From NCBI GenBank assembly GCA_002633005.1, contig NMRA01000250.1:576946-602754 (forward strand): a DNA stretch of 25,809 nucleotides, given 5' to 3'. The notes beneath the pieces were generated by a model. The model had not been told where the DNA came from. It did not search any database and was given only the letters and a program-made list of their open reading frames with translations. This DNA is from Phoronis australis (taxonomy: Eukaryota; Phoronida; Phoronidae). Positions 1 through 9,979 of this stretch are shown in pieces (the first letter of the stretch is position 1; the number at the start of each line of letters is the position of its first letter). Both the position numbers and the translations under genes were made by a program.

Positions 1-670
1 TCGAGAGTCCGAAATGCTTAGGAAGTTGCTCATGGTAGTGAAGAATGAAATGTACGCTGTAAATAGCAAGTATGAGGCCGTGAAACATCTCCGTGTCTGT
101 GGCCTGCAGACGTCGACAGTGCCTGACGAATGCCGGCTTACCAAATAACTCCATACGTTCCGTTGTGACTGGAAGTTTAGTTTCCACTGAACTTTGGCTG
201 GTTTATTTTCGTGATGTCTGATCAGTTTCCGAGCCACTGGCCGGGATAACGAATCAATCCGGGCGGCCGCCACGGGCTTGATCGGGCTCCGAGCCACTGG
301 CCAGGATAACAAGCGTTTTGTGTTTAGAACTCAAAAAATCACAAGTCTAAACAACACAGATCTAGGTTCTCCTGTCTGCATCATACGGAAAATACTTCGA
401 AATTATCTCCGAACAGACCCCAAACTCCTGCTACGCCGGACCTTATTGGCCTGTCACTGAAACCTTGTAGGGTACGGTGTGTCCAAATACCAATAAATCC
501 GTCAGAGCGAAATAAAACAACACGTTTTTATAAGAACTCGGCGTATTTTTAATGGTTTTACATCAAAGTTTAATGATTTATTGGAGTTAAACGATGACTT
601 CAAGCGATAAGCTGACACCAGGAACCCATGGTGTGAACTGCTGAACAGACTGCGTGTAAAACCGATGACG
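1..670. other. No gene recognised
   Basis: No coding region or RNA gene was recognised. The short open frames (for example 278-460 + and 502-690 -) have no protein-family features and no support from neighbouring sequence. The only clear structure is the 22-base direct repeat listed separately. Confidence 0.6.
229..310 (+). repeat. 22-base direct repeat, two copies 60 bases apart
   Basis: The string beginning CCGAGCCACTGGCC and ending GGATAAC occurs at 229-250 and again at 289-310, with one mismatch (G versus A). The intervening DNA is GC-rich and contains a NotI-like GCGGCCGC. It is probably a small local duplication; no function is apparent. Confidence 0.75.
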
Positions 671-1009
671 TCACTGGATAATTTCAACACCTCCGTCTGC
701 CGCTAGGTGTCGGGTAACGCAACCGTACGTGTCGCTATCGCGGAGTAGAACTACTCGGTTGATTTTTGGGTGGCATGCTCCTTTAAGTGCACTGACTTCA
801 TTAACAAACTGAAAAGAATCTTTAAGTATGCAGTCATTCTCTCTGATAGGTTTGAGAAATTTAACTAGGAATTTGGCAAGCTCATGAGTATGTGTTCCGA
901 CACAGGACACAATAGGCCGCAGCGGTAGGCCTACACCATCCTTGTGTGTCTTAGGGAGGTCGTACAGACGTGCTCGCTGTGACCCGCATGGTCTAATGCA
1001 TCTGTCCGT
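671..1009 (-). pseudogene. Penelope-like element reverse transcriptase fragment
   Basis: Read on the minus strand from 1009 down, an open frame of about 113 codons carries, in order, RARLYDLPKTHKDG, then LPLRPIVSCVGTHTHELAKF, then a KDSFQFVNEV block. The order 'LYGLPK-HK, PLRPIVS, G(S/T)-TY-LAK-L, (N/D)SF-F' is the N-terminal reverse-transcriptase signature of Penelope-like retroelements, whose RT would copy the element RNA into DNA at the insertion site. The YADD-type catalytic core and the GIY-YIG endonuclease that normally follow are absent. The match stops near codon 75, around 785, after which the frame continues into unrelated sequence. A stop lies at 1010-1012. This is a short dead fragment. 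The family call is from memory of the motif order; the exact clade is not decided. Confidence 0.75.
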
Positions 1010-1299
1010 TTAAGATTATATGGACAGTTCTGTAGGTGTTGTAGAACTGAGAAAATGTGAGAGCCGGAACGTGTTAACTTCCACGGATGGGGTCAATTTG
1101 TATTAACAAGGTGCCCGCAGGCGCCGGTGAAGCAAAGATTGCAGGTAGGTCATTGGTACTTTTTCTGCAAGTTTTGCGGGACCCAAGCGGGATCCAATGG
1201 GCCATTAAATTTCCATTTTGTCCCCTCAAAAGGGGTGGATCAGAAAAAATGGATGGGAATTAGCAGACCTGGCATGCATATGATTGATAATGAATCTAA

Positions 1300-1352
1300 A
1301 CAGTGACCACAGTCTCTAGTTGTACCGGTCAGCTATAGACGGTGGTCACTGT
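1300..1352. repeat. Imperfect hairpin (inverted repeat)
   Basis: ACAGTGACCAC at 1300-1310 is the exact reverse complement of GTGGTCACTGT at 1342-1352. Inside it, GTCTCTAG (1312-1319) pairs with CTATAGAC (1333-1340) with one mismatch. The loop is about 13 bases. It could be a folded RNA precursor, the remains of a small foldback transposon, or chance. Confidence 0.6.
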
Positions 1353-1490
1353 CTACATGAAATCCAAACAAAGTGTTTTAGTATATGTGCATGCAGTCAA
1401 CATGTTATAACCGAAGTGTCGTTACTTTTGCATGTAAAAGCATAGAAATCACACCCACACCCAAGTCTGAAAGTTTAGATATTTTCGGAC

Positions 1491-1554
1491 CAGTAAACCT
1501 TCAGAGTAGAGAATCTTCGAAGCAGTGAACCTTCAGAGTACAAGACCTTCGAAA
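1491..1554 (+). repeat. 32-base tandem duplication
   Basis: CAGTAAACCTTCAGAGTA... at 1491-1522 is followed immediately by CAGTGAACCTTCAGAGTA... at 1523-1554. By eye 26 of 32 positions agree. A partial third unit may begin at 1555. No function suggested. Confidence 0.65.
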
Positions 1555-1789
1555 TAGTGGGCTTCTCCCATTTCCAGCGATGTAAAAAACTTCAGTAACG
1601 CGCAAAAATACAAGATAAATAATTTTGTGAAGTCATTCTCCGACTCAAGTTCACAATTCCGTCCATAGGCATGGGCGTTTGATCCGGTTGGCTTTTACGC
1701 GGAAATTCCCCGTGTAGAAGGCAGACACTGCTGAGGTCGGAACCAGCGCTCCTTAGGAAGCTTATTGAACACATATCGTAGAGTAAAGA

Positions 1790-1838
1790 CTATAGTTACC
1801 TAAAAAGTAACTATAGATCTGCTTTTCCGCGGCAGATC
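1790..1838. repeat. Two back-to-back perfect hairpins
   Basis: CTATAGTTAC (1790-1799) pairs with GTAACTATAG (1807-1816) across a 7-base loop. GATCTGC (1816-1822) then pairs with GCAGATC (1832-1838) across a 9-base loop, the two stems abutting at 1816. No poly-U tail or coding context links them to transcription. Confidence 0.6.
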
Positions 1839-3499
1839 CATCTAACGTGCTTGGGTATACTTCAGAAGTATCGACGGAAGCTCGCACAATTAAACTCCGC
1901 GCGACTTGCCGATGAGCTACAAAAAATCGATATGCGTTGCTTTTCGTGATTACAGCAAATCACAATGCAAAGAAATTAGATTTTCATCAATTTTTTGAGG
2001 TGGTTTACTTGAAGTTCACACATTCTGGCGCTGTTGTTTTTGTTTTGTTAGTGACGTTTTTTTAACTTTTATTTTTTGGAGGATTCGGGGGTTTTAACCC
2101 CCGCCAATGATCTATGAAGGCTACAAATTAATTGCGATTTTCAGAATGGATACTACGATTTTATCAATGCAATGCATTAATGAATCCAAACAATGGTACG
2201 AATTAATGAATAGATAAGCAACTGCAATTAAGGAATCCATGAAATGCGATGAATTATTGAATCGTGACGATGTTACGAACATCGTGTGATTTCGTATTAT
2301 CGAGGAAATCTATAAATACGTAACATGCTATTGAAAAATTGAAATATCGTAATTACGACAATTTGGTGAATAGTTGATTTTCGAAATATCCGAGCCATCC
2401 TGAATTTCATTACTCCGCCAGATGTAGACTTTAATATCTGTCTTGCGGCGAGAAAATCTAGCAGTGCGAATTGTACTAAATTGAAGGAAATGACGTGGAC
2501 ACTGACAGACTTGCAAAAAACGCCAGTTTATTCGTCAATTTTTGAGGGACCACAACCCCTAAGGTAGATCTCTGTTCACGAATCAAGACTGGCGAACGAC
2601 CTGTATCTAACTTTTTCGTAGCCCCCATGCGGTTTAGTTTATGAAAGTACCCATTCATACATGTAAGCAATTCTTACGAAGATGTCTTCGGTTTCTTCTC
2701 TGTAGGATCACATGATCTATTGAAAACACCGTCTCGCTCGGTATTCAGTATCTCTAAAAGGCGGGTTTATTGATCTGGATGGTGTGACGAAGTGGTTACC
2801 TGGTTGTTGCACTTTGATGTTTTGGTTGACTTGGAAACTTTCTTCTTCAGCAGTTGTAATTTTTGTAATTAATTCAGATATACTTAAAATAATTATTGGT
2901 ACAACGGTCTCTACTGAAGTGTTCGTAGTTTATTGGAAAGTGCAATAACCCCTTCCGAGAAATTACCAATGGAATTTTCCAAAGTGGGACGGCCTGCTGT
3001 GTCAGATTGCGGGCATTTCCTTGAAGGCACGCACAGGGATGTGTCTTACCCGATACATGAAAGACGATACAGGTTTGTAACGTCCTTTATTAATCATATT
3101 TTTTGGTGTGGCTGATACTTGCTACTACAGTTCTCTAGCCACCTGTAACAACTGTTTGGTGTACAGCTTCTTGTAATACGTATATATTGGCTGGCTGCAT
3201 TTTAGTTAGTGTACTCTGGGTTGTACTCATGTAGGCCTATTCAAGTTAGTGTTTGGGTCGTGATGACGTGTACATTCATTTAAATGGATATATCTATCCG
3301 TCTATCAACTGTGTTACCATTCGCTTGCACCACACGTTTATTATTTGACTTGCTGGTGCAATCGAGTTGACTTCAATTAACGTGCTTTCTAACCCCGACT
3401 AACTATTTCACAAACATACTAACTGGAGCCCTAACAAAACTGAAATGACGTCCAGGGTCACAAAATGCATGCTGACATGTCACAACAGATGTGAGCAAA

Positions 3500-3605
3500 G
3501 CATTGTGTCCCGGATTTTTTGTGTCCAGGGTTCTATACGTACCTGCGGGTTCTATACGTACCTGCGGGTTCTATATGTTCAGTGTTCTATGTGTCCCGGC
3601 CTGTT
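3500..3605 (+). repeat. Degenerate minisatellite, + orientation
   Basis: GGGTTCTATACGTACCTGCG is repeated almost exactly in tandem (from about 3532 and 3552) with decayed relatives on both sides, including GTTCTATGTGTCCCGG near 3583-3600 and TGTGTCCCGGATT near 3508. Confidence 0.7.
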
Positions 3606-4017
3606 GCGTCATAGTCCAGGCGCTAAGCGGACGACTGTGCAAGGTTCACCTACAATAGCCATTTTAGGCCTACTATGACAATTTTGAGGTGCTTTTCCGA
3701 TCCTGCTTGAGGGCAAAAATTTGACAAGTAATAAAGTAACGTGTTGTTTTTATGAACCCTCCTCATCGTCGTTGTCAGATCAAGCAATGCCCTCTGGAAA
3801 TTCGAATGTAGCCTAAGCTCACTTGCTGAACATTCGTCTTTAATTTGTGAGATTGTGGCTGGTTCACAAGGGCGATCTTATGTTGACTTTCTTGGCTGGT
3901 TGAGTGCTGACCAGAGACAAATCGAACCCGGTGTAAAAGTAGCCATTGTGCCCCTGGAGAAATTGTCCGGTATGATTGTATTTGAATGAAGCATACGGGT
4001 AACTCGGTACCACACCA

Positions 4018-4145
4018 GCGCACACAGAATCCGGGACACATAGAACCCTGTCCGATGCACAGAAAACTGGACATGAAGAACCTGGGACGCACAGAACCCC
4101 AAGATGCACAAAACGGGACACACAGAATACAAGAGACATGAGTGA
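4018..4145 (-). repeat. Degenerate minisatellite, - orientation
   Basis: Read on the minus strand, this stretch is a run of variants of GTTCTGTGTGTCCCGG, for example the complement of CCGGGACACATAGAACCC near 4031-4048 and of GGGACACACAGAAT near 4115-4128. Spacing is roughly 16 to 26 bases. It is the reverse complement of the motif at 3500-3605, so the two arrays face each other across about 400 bases. Confidence 0.7.
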
Positions 4146-4378
4146 CCCGGGATGTCCCCCAATAGATGGAGTGGCAAGGACAAAGATCTTTCAATTAACA
4201 ATTTATTTGTCAATTGCTTGTAAATTTCATTAACACACGTTTTGCTCTATTTACACGCCATGCTCGTACCCATACACCAACGACACGCTGAAACCCATGG
4301 ATAACCAAAACGGAGGAAAGATGGAACACGAAAAGTAAGAAGGTAATCTAACGTTGCTTGCGTGTCTCACTGCATTAG

Positions 4379-4389
4379 TATAAGTAGGG
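4379..4389 (+). promoter_or_regulatory. TATA-like motif in module D, unit 1
   Basis: TATAAGTAGGG lies in the conserved setting ACTGCA..AGTATAARTAGGGTACA. The same position in other copies reads TATAAATAGGG (7943), TATAGATAGGG (11841), TATGAATAGGG (13105) and TATAAATAGGT (19677). It could have been a core promoter of the ancestral unit. It is no better conserved than its flanks, so function is only a possibility. Confidence 0.2.
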
Positions 4390-5047
4390 TACAACTTCGA
4401 ACGCCCATAATACAACAAGTGAAATTATTTTTAAAAAGACCTTTTAAGGCCAAAAATTCACAAATCCGACAAAAAGAAAAACTAGTTGGTTCAAAACTAG
4501 TCTGAAGATCTATGATATCATAAACCAGTGATTCAAAGCCATCGGCTGCCTATCAGCAAAAGTTTGGTGGCGATAATCTACAATTTGAAAATGTAAACTA
4601 GAAGTAGATACGGTAGCTCAGAGCATATGGTCTAACTTTGTTTGGATCCTTTTTAGAGGCATCGGCTCTTCGAAGAACTAGTTTTAAACAGGTGCCCGCA
4701 TCATCCTGAACGTTTTGCTCAAAATCACTGTTCAGAACCTAGAGTTATGAAAGTTCAAACTTACAGCTTTTTATAGATTTTCGGAAATGCGTGATCTTCA
4801 AAGTTATGAATTTTTAGACTTGTAAACCTTCCGACCCATGAAAACCCTGATTTCATAAACTAGGTCCACACACTTTCTCACTTGCAGTTTTCAATTCAGG
4901 TCATATAGGGGTCATCGCTTCTAGGGCATCGATTTCCTTACCACCTTATTGGAGAGTTTTTAGCGACTTGGCCTTTCGTCGAACCAGTTGACTTTTGCTG
5001 ACTAGTATACCAATACCATACTGGACCTTACGTCGCGGGCAGTTACA

Positions 5048-5326
5048 ATGTACCAAAGGTGCTGCAGAAACACTGAAACGAATGACACCACAACCAAAGA
5101 TATGGTGTCCTTCAGCTGCAAACATCCCGACAGTTACCGGTTGCAGATACATGTGTGTACTCATTTGAGTCATCAAAACTTGACCGATCCCTTGTTTGAT
5201 TTGGAAGTAAAAACTCTACTCTCCAGTCATTCAGGAATATCTCCTTATTTATGCACAGGGTTTCACACCTGGTTTCAGGGCACAGTCTCTCAAAAGCCGC
5301 GTAGCGGAAGACGAGTAGTTGAGTAA
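5048..5326 (+). other. Open frame across modules I-J of unit 1 (relic)
   Basis: An ATG-to-stop frame of 92 codons runs through modules I and J. Its later part (HTWFQGTVSQKP) matches the frame of other copies, for example around 9509-9538 where HTWFQNKVSQKP can be read. Upstream the same frame is closed by a TAG in module H near 4998. In other copies this frame is closed by stops in module J, and a one-base length difference in module I shifts the phase. I know of no family for it. It reads as a relic of the array unit rather than a gene. Confidence 0.3.
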
Positions 5327-5500
5327 CCGGGATATCTTATCAATGTAAAATACACTATAAGCTCTAAGTTCGGGTCATCTGTATAATATTCCTTCTCGGA
5401 ATTGAACTTCATTTAGTCTTGGTTGTATTTTATTTGAGCGACTTGTTTGTCACATATTAAACCACTGAACTTTGTTCATCCTTAAAAGGATACCAAACCC

Positions 5501-5844
5501 GGCTTTGGCTTAATAACACTTACAAAAAACGACTTTCCCATCCAGTTCTCTGAACCAAATAATGCTTTGTAACCTTCGCCAAACAGCGAAAGTTTGGAAG
5601 AAAATTTGAAAACTTCTTACAAATTCTGTTAAACTGTCAAGCATGTCCTACGCTTTATGCGAATGTGGAAAAGGCCACCGGGCACCAAAGACCACGATAT
5701 CCAATTTATGAGGTAGGAAGTATGAGTTTTTAGTTGGTTTCTGCCTTTAACTTGAAAGATTGATACTTGAGACGCATTAACAGGTAAAAGAACGAGGACT
5801 GGTTGAAATCATCAAAACAAGGTTTAGTATCCTTACGTGACATA
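5501..5844. other. Spacer between units 1 and 2, no gene recognised
   Basis: No module of the array and no open frame of note was recognised here. It contains AT-rich unique sequence. Confidence 0.5.
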
Positions 5845-6490
5845 CGGGACCACAACGTCACGACGGGTTAGAGTGTACCAAAGTTTCTGCAGGACACCCA
5901 TTCCCCAACGTTACAATGCGACCAACGGGTAACCAAAACGGAAGGAGAAGTCGTCAAGAAGAAAATGATGAGGTAAACCAGCGTTGCTTGCGCTTCATAC
6001 TGCTCTAGAATGAATAGGGTACAGCTCGACCCTCTGAAGGATCTCGAGTCATAACACACATAATAAGACAAAAAATGTTTTTAGATTTGCCCTATGATGC
6101 CAAAGAGGAGAGCAAGTTAGATGGACTCTACTTCAAAGATCTATGAGACCAGAAACTAGTGATTCAAAGTCAACAACAGCGGAACAACAAAATTGTAGAG
6201 GTGGGGGTAAACCAAAATTTAAAATATAAATAAAAGAGACAACACATTGCACATTGCTGAACTTTGCTTGGACTCTTTCCAGGAACTGGTTTCAAGCAGG
6301 CACCTGCTCAAAAGATCTGCTATGGTGCTGATCAGCTGTAAACCTGAAAGTTGCACGGTTTGACTGCTTGGGTGTTTTTAAGCCTGCAAAACTTCACCGA
6401 ACACTTGTTTGATCTGGAAAGAAATATGTGACAATCTACTCGCCAAGCATTTTGGCATCTGTCTTTGTTCATGACGAAAGTGTTCCTGAA
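5845..6490 (+). repeat. Array unit 2 (rearranged, modules I'-D-E-F-J)
   Basis: A short piece of module I (about 5845-5892, GGGACCACAAC... to TTTCTGCAG) is fused directly to module D (5893-6065), followed by E (6065-6200), a truncated F (6265-6320, CAGGAACTGGTTTCAAGCAG) and then the end of I plus J (6320-6490). Modules A-C, G and H are missing. The TATA-like site is decayed to GAATGAATAGGG. The fusions indicate deletion or unequal exchange between copies. Confidence 0.7.
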
Positions 6491-6959
6491 GTTTGGTTTT
6501 CGTGAGTGGCGTTTAAGTCACAGCATTTGAAATCTACTATTCTAACTGAACTAAAATCGCGTACCAGGGTTTTTTGATACATGGACCAAATTTTGACTTA
6601 ATAGACGGAAAGTGAGCAAATAACAGAAAGTGGTGTGCTTGCCACAACTCACACACAAAAATGGCACAAAATCAAGATTATAACGATTTTGTACATATAA
6701 TTGGTATGTATAAGGAGAATACTGCGTAATGAAACAGTTGATAACAATCCCTGTGCATTTTGAAAAAAAATCTAGGTAAAATTGGATTTCTTGAAAATTA
6801 AAAAAATTCGTTATTTAAAAAAACAGACGACTATGAAAACTTTTTCGATTTTTGCCTCTTTCAGAGTCACGTCTAACTTGTTAAACCCAGTTGATACTTA
6901 TTTTAGATAAGAGCCTGGAGATTTGACCAGTGTATACACTCCCCTTAAATCATAGCATT
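6491..6959. other. Linker before module A of unit 3
   Basis: AT-rich linker without a gene. Its 3' part (about 6900-6960) has counterparts just upstream of module A at 9600-9700 and 18720-18830, so some of it belongs to the repeat unit. Runs of A and T dominate 6760-6850. Confidence 0.5.
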
Positions 6960-7297
6960 TTAAAGTTTTACTTAAATCTGAACAGTTCTCTCTGAGATAT
7001 AAATTTTAAAACTTAAAGAAATGGATATGTTTTTTTCAGGGTAAAGTAGGAACTGAACAAGCACGGAACTAACCTCGCCACCACCGGCAGTGAACCAAAG
7101 GGATGCTGTCTTAGCCGTTACATGAAGGACGATAAATGTGTTTTCCTTTCGTTGTTGGTAATGTACACGTCTTTCCAGGGTCATACAGGAACTCAACCAG
7201 CATGACCCTGACCTTGCACCAGCGCTAGTGAGTCAAAGGTGTTACCTTTCATTATTGGTAAACTTTTGGCCATGCCGACACTTACAGTTACAGTTTT

Positions 7298-7558
7298 CTA
7301 CCTGCGAGAAAACTTTGTGGTGTCCAAATCGTTGTAATAGATTTTTAAGTGTTTGTGATATTTTCCTTGTAGTTTGGGTTCTGCTAATGCATTAGTGTTT
7401 GGGTCGCGGTGACGTACGTTTATGTCAGGGAATAGATCTGCCCATCTATCAAATGTATTATCATTCTCTAAGACTAGACCTTTTGTTTCATTTCTTGGTG
7501 TTTCTTTCTCGGTGACGCTGACGTTCTTTCTCATCCCGGCTAACACTTGCACTAACAT
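7298..7558 (-). other. Module B antisense open frame, copy 1 (relic)
   Basis: An 86-codon minus-strand frame starting MLVQVLAGMRKNVSVTEKE and containing ENDNTFDRW. Clear relatives lie at 9980-10192, 19100-19288 and 22003-22257. I recognise no domain. Against 9980-10192, hand alignment of about 64 codons gives about 16 replacement and 4 silent codon differences, which does not suggest protein-level constraint. The plus strand is also partly open here. It is most likely a shared ancestral frame in decay. Confidence 0.3.
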
Positions 7559-7942
7559 ACTAATACAACCCTAACATACCAATAAAGACAGCACGAATGA
7601 ACCCAACATACCACGAAAGACAGCCCGAATGAACCCAAATGACGTTCAGCAACTCAGAATGCATGATGAATGGTGTTATTTGACATGTTTGCAGATGCCG
7701 CAACCAAATGGTGCCGAAGTCGTTCCAGTGACGGATTTCTGCCGGGGTAGGGACAAAAATTTAACAGTTAGCATCTGAGTAGAAAAAGACATTTTTGTCG
7801 ATTGTTTGTAAATTGCATTAATACACGTTTTGTCAATTTACATGCCATACCCATTCCCCAACGGACAACCAAAACAGAAGAAGTCTTTGAGACGAAAGTG
7901 ATGATGGTAAACTAACGTTGCTTGCGTTTCATACTGCACTAG

Positions 7943-7953
7943 TATAAATAGGG
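7943..7953 (+). promoter_or_regulatory. TATA-like motif in module D, unit 3
   Basis: TATAAATAGGG fits the animal TATA consensus closely and is preceded by GCACTAG. No supported transcript lies downstream. Confidence 0.2.
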
Positions 7954-8582
7954 TACAGATCAAAGCTCTTAAGGTTCTCAAGTATAATTTTCAAACATAA
8001 TGTTTTTAAAATTGTCATATGATGCCGAAGGTTCACAACTCCGTCACAGATAAGAGCCAGTTAATTCGAATCTAGTTCGAAGATCTATGACACCAGAAAG
8101 CAGTGATTTAAACTAAAAAAACAGTGGTGTAACAAAATCGTAGTGGAGTGTTTACCCAAGAATTTAAAATATAAACAAAAGACTCAGCTCACTGCACATT
8201 ATTGAGCTTCACTTGGTTTCTTTCCAGAGGCACCTGTTCTTCCAGGAACTGGTTTAAAGCAGGCACCTGCTCAAATACTCTCGAACATTTTGCTCGAAGT
8301 AATTGTTTAGAACCTCGTGCCATGAATGTTCAATATTTTAACTTTTGAACTAATGAACTTTTGGACTTGTGTGTAACCTAGAAGATATCGATTTTTCGAC
8401 TTGAAAACATTCGAATCAATGAAAACCTTGATTCCTTACCTTCTGCCCACACTCTTTCTCACTTGTGTTTTCAATACAGATCATATGGGCTGTTTGCTTC
8501 CAGGGTGTTTACTTCGTTTCAAGCTGATTGTAGATTTTTATTGACTTGGCCTTTGGTCGATCTACTGGATTTTGGCTGACAA

Positions 8583-9238
8583 TGATTCATTTATTTATTT
8601 ATTGTGATATTTAAAATGAGGGTGGCCTCTTCAGTGATAGCACTGTTTTCCAAAAGGGCCTTCAACAACAACAAACAGTAATATAATACAATGAAGTAAT
8701 AAAACAACAATTAAATATACGTAAAACCATACAATCAAAACAGGTTGAGAATTAAGACAATAAAGAAATGACCAAGAATGGTGAAAATTTAACTAAGAGA
8801 TGCGAAATAATTTAGAGCTGACTCCAAACATTGAGAGAATTTGCGACAATGAAAAGAATGACATGATTGACAGGCAGGGTATGAAAAGGTTAGGTAAATT
8901 ACAGGCCCTTTTTAATATTACGTTTGAAAATATCATTTTAATCGGACCGTTTAATTTCTGTGCTAAGATAATTCCATATTGTAGCAGCAGCATAGAGAAA
9001 AGATCTCTTGCAAGTCTCAGTTTTAATTTTTTTAAAAGAAACATTTCCAGCAACAGAAGAGCGTGTAGAATATACAGCTTGACTGATATTGAATTTAAGG
9101 TTGAGACATGCTGGAGCCAAGCCATTGATACCTCTGTACATACAACAGGCAGATAGATATTTAATTCTTTGTGTTACTTTCATAAATCCCAGCTTGGAAT
9201 TCAAGTTATCGACCTTGGTTTCCCTAATTCTAGTACCC
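8583..9238 (-). pseudogene. 5'-truncated LINE insertion (non-LTR retrotransposon ORF2 tail)
   Basis: On the minus strand, 8938-9204 encodes the C-terminal tail seen in CR1/L2/jockey-type ORF2 proteins: MKVTQRIKYLSACCMYRGIN, then LAPACLNLKFN, then a KRSFLYAAATIWNYLSTEIK block ('R.F.Y.AA..WN.L...I'). The frame can be followed upstream to about 9238, reading IRETKVDNLNSKLGFMKV. An in-frame TAA sits just after KRSD, with KRNIKKGL beyond it. The 3' untranslated part ends with ATTTATTTATTTATT (8586-8605, an AATAAATAAA tail on the minus strand). It splits module H of array unit 3. The upstream RT and endonuclease are missing, as in typical 5' truncation. No clear target duplication was seen. Confidence 0.75.
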
Positions 9239-9540
9239 AGGATAACATTAACATGCAGGATCTGAGTTTAAGAACAGTTACAGTGTTCCATGGGCGCTGC
9301 TGTACCACTTACACGAATGATATCAAATCCAAAAGGTATGGTGCTGATCAGCTGTAAACCTCCTGAAAGTTGCATGTTTCGACTTCTTAGGTGTTCTTTG
9401 AACCTTCAAACTTCACCCAACACTTGTTTGGTTTGGACAAAGGAAGTGAAAATGTACTCGCCAAGCATTTAGGCATCTGTCTTTGTTCATGTACGCTTTT
9501 TCACACTTGGTTTCAGAACAAAGTCTCTCAAAAACCGTAA

Positions 9541-9699
9541 AATTTAGCAAAAAAAGAACAAGGGCACCCTATCAATAAACAGAGAGAACTTAATTTGATG
9601 CAAATGTTTCTTAAGTGATCTCAAAACCCTCTCGATACTTTAAAACATGATCAATTCATTTTCGTTTTGTGAAATGTACTTGAATCATAACAATTGAAA
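9541..9699. other. Linker between modules J and A
   Basis: Non-coding linker that is also present at about 18680-18830 (AGAGAGAATTTAATTTGAT, GAAGTGATCTCA.AACCC, TTTAAAACATGATCAATT). It belongs to the repeat unit and shows that the full unit cycles J, linker, A. Confidence 0.6.
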
Positions 9700-9774
9700 G
9701 TTTTGCTTAATTCGGACCACATTTCTCTGCGATACAAATTTTAAAATTTAAAGGAATGTACACGTTTTTCCAGG

Positions 9775-9942
9775 GTCAAGCAGGAACTGAACAAGCACGA
9801 AACTGACCTCGCCACCACTGGCAGTGAACCAAAGAGATGCTGTCTTACCCGTTACACGAAGGACGATAAAAGTGCTTTCCTTTCGTTATTGGTTACGTTT
9901 TGGAGTCACCAACACTTGCAGTTACAGTTCTCCACCTGCTAG
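9775..9942 (+). other. Module A plus-strand open frame behind a splice-acceptor-like site (relic)
   Basis: After CGTTTTTCCAG the frame reads VKQELNKHETDLATTGSEPK and then CCLTRYTKDDKSAFLSLLV before a TAG at 9940-9942. Unit 3 (7050-7202) reads a matching ELNKHGTNLATTGSEPK...CCLSRYMKDDK but has a TAG two codons after its acceptor-like site. In unit 6 the same segment has deletions of 5 and 7 bases. Between units 3 and 4 I count 7 replacement and 2 silent codon differences over 38 codons, which looks neutral. No known family recognised. Confidence 0.3.
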
Positions 9943-9979
9943 AAAACAATGTGGTGTTCATGTCGTCGTAATAGATTTT

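Larger units (their letters stand above)
1010..2984. other. No gene recognised; scattered hairpins and one small tandem duplication
   Basis: About 2 kb without a supportable gene on either strand. The short frames at 1592-1774, 2328-2516 and 2476-2670 (minus) and 2933-3115 (plus) have no family signature. Visible structures are the hairpins at 1300-1352 and 1790-1838, a 32-base tandem duplication at 1491-1554, and a 16-base palindrome GGGGGTTTTAACCCCC at 2087-2102. Confidence 0.6.
3495..4190. mobile_element. Unassigned insertion in module C/D of unit 1, carrying a minisatellite
   Basis: The array order C then D is interrupted here by DNA absent from the other copies. A short piece of module C (about 3690-3740, ...GCAAAAATTTGAC...) sits inside it. 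Minisatellite-like arrays lie near each end, in opposite orientations. The middle (about 3890-4010) has no recognised protein. No terminal inverted repeats or target duplication could be confirmed. The overlapping minus-strand open frames at 3775-4213 follow from the repeats and low stop density rather than from a gene. Confidence 0.45.
2985..5500 (+). repeat. Array unit 1 (modules A-J, most diverged copy)
   Basis: This is the first copy of the long repeat. Approximate module positions: A 2985-3240 (remnant of the ...TGTCTTACCCG.TACATGAA.GACGATA motif), B 3240-3440 (GTTTGGGTCGTGATGACGT), C split at 3455-3510 and 3690-3740 by an insert, D 4200-4420 (TTACACGCCATGC... to AGTATAAGTAGGGTACA), E 4430-4580, F 4620-4730, G 4730-4840, H 4840-5000 (ACTTGGCCTTTCGTCGAAC), I 5000-5140, J 5140-5330. 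A trailing stretch at 5355-5490 resembles 24040-24160. It has more stops and substitutions than the later copies, so it looks older. Confidence 0.7.
6960..9540 (+). repeat. Array unit 3 (modules A-J, near complete)
   Basis: One of the fullest copies. Modules: A 6960-7320 (with an internal partial duplication of the CCAGGGTCA.ACAGGAACT.AAC segment at about 7177), B 7320-7640, C 7680-7780, D 7790-8000 with TATAAATAGGG at 7943-7953, E 8010-8150, F 8180-8300, G 8300-8430, H 8430-8585, then a LINE insertion, I 9239-9360, J 9360-9540. Splice-acceptor-like tracts occur at 7031-7039 (TTTTTTCAG) and before module F (TTCTTTCCAG). Relic frames exist on both strands. Confidence 0.75.

Noticed and set aside
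229-310. Direct repeat as long terminal repeats of a retrotransposon
   Set aside because: Only 22 bases each and 60 bases apart, with no internal domain; too small for LTRs.
3775-4213. Three overlapping minus-strand ORFs of 91 to 139 codons
   Set aside because: They overlap in different frames over a minisatellite; the Cys/Pro/Gly-rich peptides arise from the repeated GTGTCCCGG motif and have no family features.
8793-9156. ORFs of 110 and 118 codons over the LINE insertion
   Set aside because: Both are alternate frames of the LINE tail read at 8938-9204 minus.
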